A stretch of DNA of 64,000 bases. Origin: Azorinus chamasolen (lineage: Eukaryota > Mollusca > Bivalvia > Cardiida > Solecurtidae). Under the pieces are notes generated by a model. That model was not told where the DNA came from, made no database searches, and saw only the letters and a program-made list of their open reading frames with translations. The stretch spans positions 38,671,855 through 38,735,854 of the forward strand of contig OY755244.1 in assembly GCA_963576725.1 (NCBI GenBank), given 5' to 3'. Positions within the stretch are counted from its first letter, which is position 1. Each line of letters opens with the position of its first letter. Both the position numbers and the translations under genes were made by a program. Of this stretch, positions 63,563 through 64,000 are shown piece by piece.

Positions 63563-63900
63563 GTTGTGATTTACGTGCCTAAAAATAGAAAACAGGAGAA
63601 CGTTAAAAACATGACAATTTTTACAGCGATATTACATGGCAGCCACCCGTTTTTGTGTTGCTAGATTAATACTTTGTTGAAATATGTTAATAATATCAAT
63701 TTGTTTCTATAATAAGGAACATTTGAATTAAATTAAGCTCGATGAATTATTGTAAATATTTTTATTTGAAAATGCAGTTCTTGCCGTATAACTCACATTC
63801 CTGTGTAAAGAGTCGGGTATCGTTGACCAACAAAAAAAAAGAAAAAAGAAATAGGTAATGTTGGATCCAACTTACTTAATAAATTAACACTCATTCCGTC
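63563..63900. other. Intergenic spacer, nothing recognised
   Basis: A-rich run AAAAAAAAAGAAAAAAG at 63831-63847; otherwise nothing. Confidence 0.5.
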
Positions 63901-63914
63901 ATTCGCGATCTGAC

Positions 63915-63995
63915 TGGCATTTGCATACAAGGTTTGTTCCGGAAGAGACGCCGAATAATCCGGCGTCTAACCAGAATCCAAGCCGCGCAAACTCC
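63915..63995. repeat. Family A-type hairpin at the window edge
   Basis: TTTGCATACAAGGTTTGTTC, GAGACGCCGAATAATCCGGC and GTCTAACCAGAATCCAAGCC. It runs close to the end of the window, so its limits are not known. Confidence 0.6.
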
Positions 63996-64000
63996 GATCA

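Overview
The window is eukaryotic, intron-containing and very rich in repeats. It holds no bacterial-type operons and has almost no long ORFs outside retroelements. Dense short palindromic MITEs, tRNA-derived SINEs, a LINE whose 3' end carries a (TTGTAC)n tail, and a guanylate-binding-protein (GBP) gene together suggest a marine bivalve mollusc. That assignment is an inference from repeat style and gene content; no species can be named from the sequence alone.

Genes. (1) About 34967-49562 (+): a GBP-family large GTPase in nine exons with matching splice phases, giving about 637 codons. G1, G2, G3 and RD motifs are present, and the end is a polybasic patch followed by a CaaX-like C-K-I-Q. The 3' end of exon 4 is damaged: an in-frame stop, no good donor, and a dispersed repeat starting at the break. 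This copy may therefore be a recently disabled or alternatively terminated GBP. (2) 1398-4877 (-): the first two coding exons of a secreted protein that continues off the left edge, with a TATA box, duplicated CCAAT/E-box modules, a good Kozak start and a signal peptide. (3) Two weak exon candidates on the minus strand at 10486-10643 and 12476-12642.

Retroelements. A LINE fragment (23141-25966) has an open reverse transcriptase and a CCHC tail but lacks most of its endonuclease. Two decayed fragments of a second RT family (YLDD type) lie at 2281-3050 and 43407-45230. A shared 3' tail sequence occurs four times (3300-3560, 40470-40745, 41060-41200, 45395-45560), and three tandem 282-bp units follow at 45624-46410.

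DNA-transposon-like repeats dominate the rest. I label the families A to N locally. Families A, B, C, D and M begin TTAACCC and end GGGTTAA, consistent with piggyBac-like MITEs with TTAA targets. Families E and H begin TACAGTAAAAC and end with the inverse, consistent with Tc1/mariner or pogo-like MITEs with TA targets. Nearly all carry a central perfect or near-perfect palindrome, and the same core (GCTCC-TATA-GGAGC or close variants) sits at the centre of otherwise unrelated families. Family F is a 2.4-kb element with a TTA target duplication, matching ends and arms packed with CCGAA/TTCGG words. Several nested insertions give clean target sites.

Tandem repeats include a 2-kb 23-bp satellite (29030-30985), an inverted trinucleotide-repeat hairpin (30980-31414), an 18-bp minisatellite (11857-12290) and others. 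Ordinary intergenic or intronic stretches with no recognisable content are noted as such.
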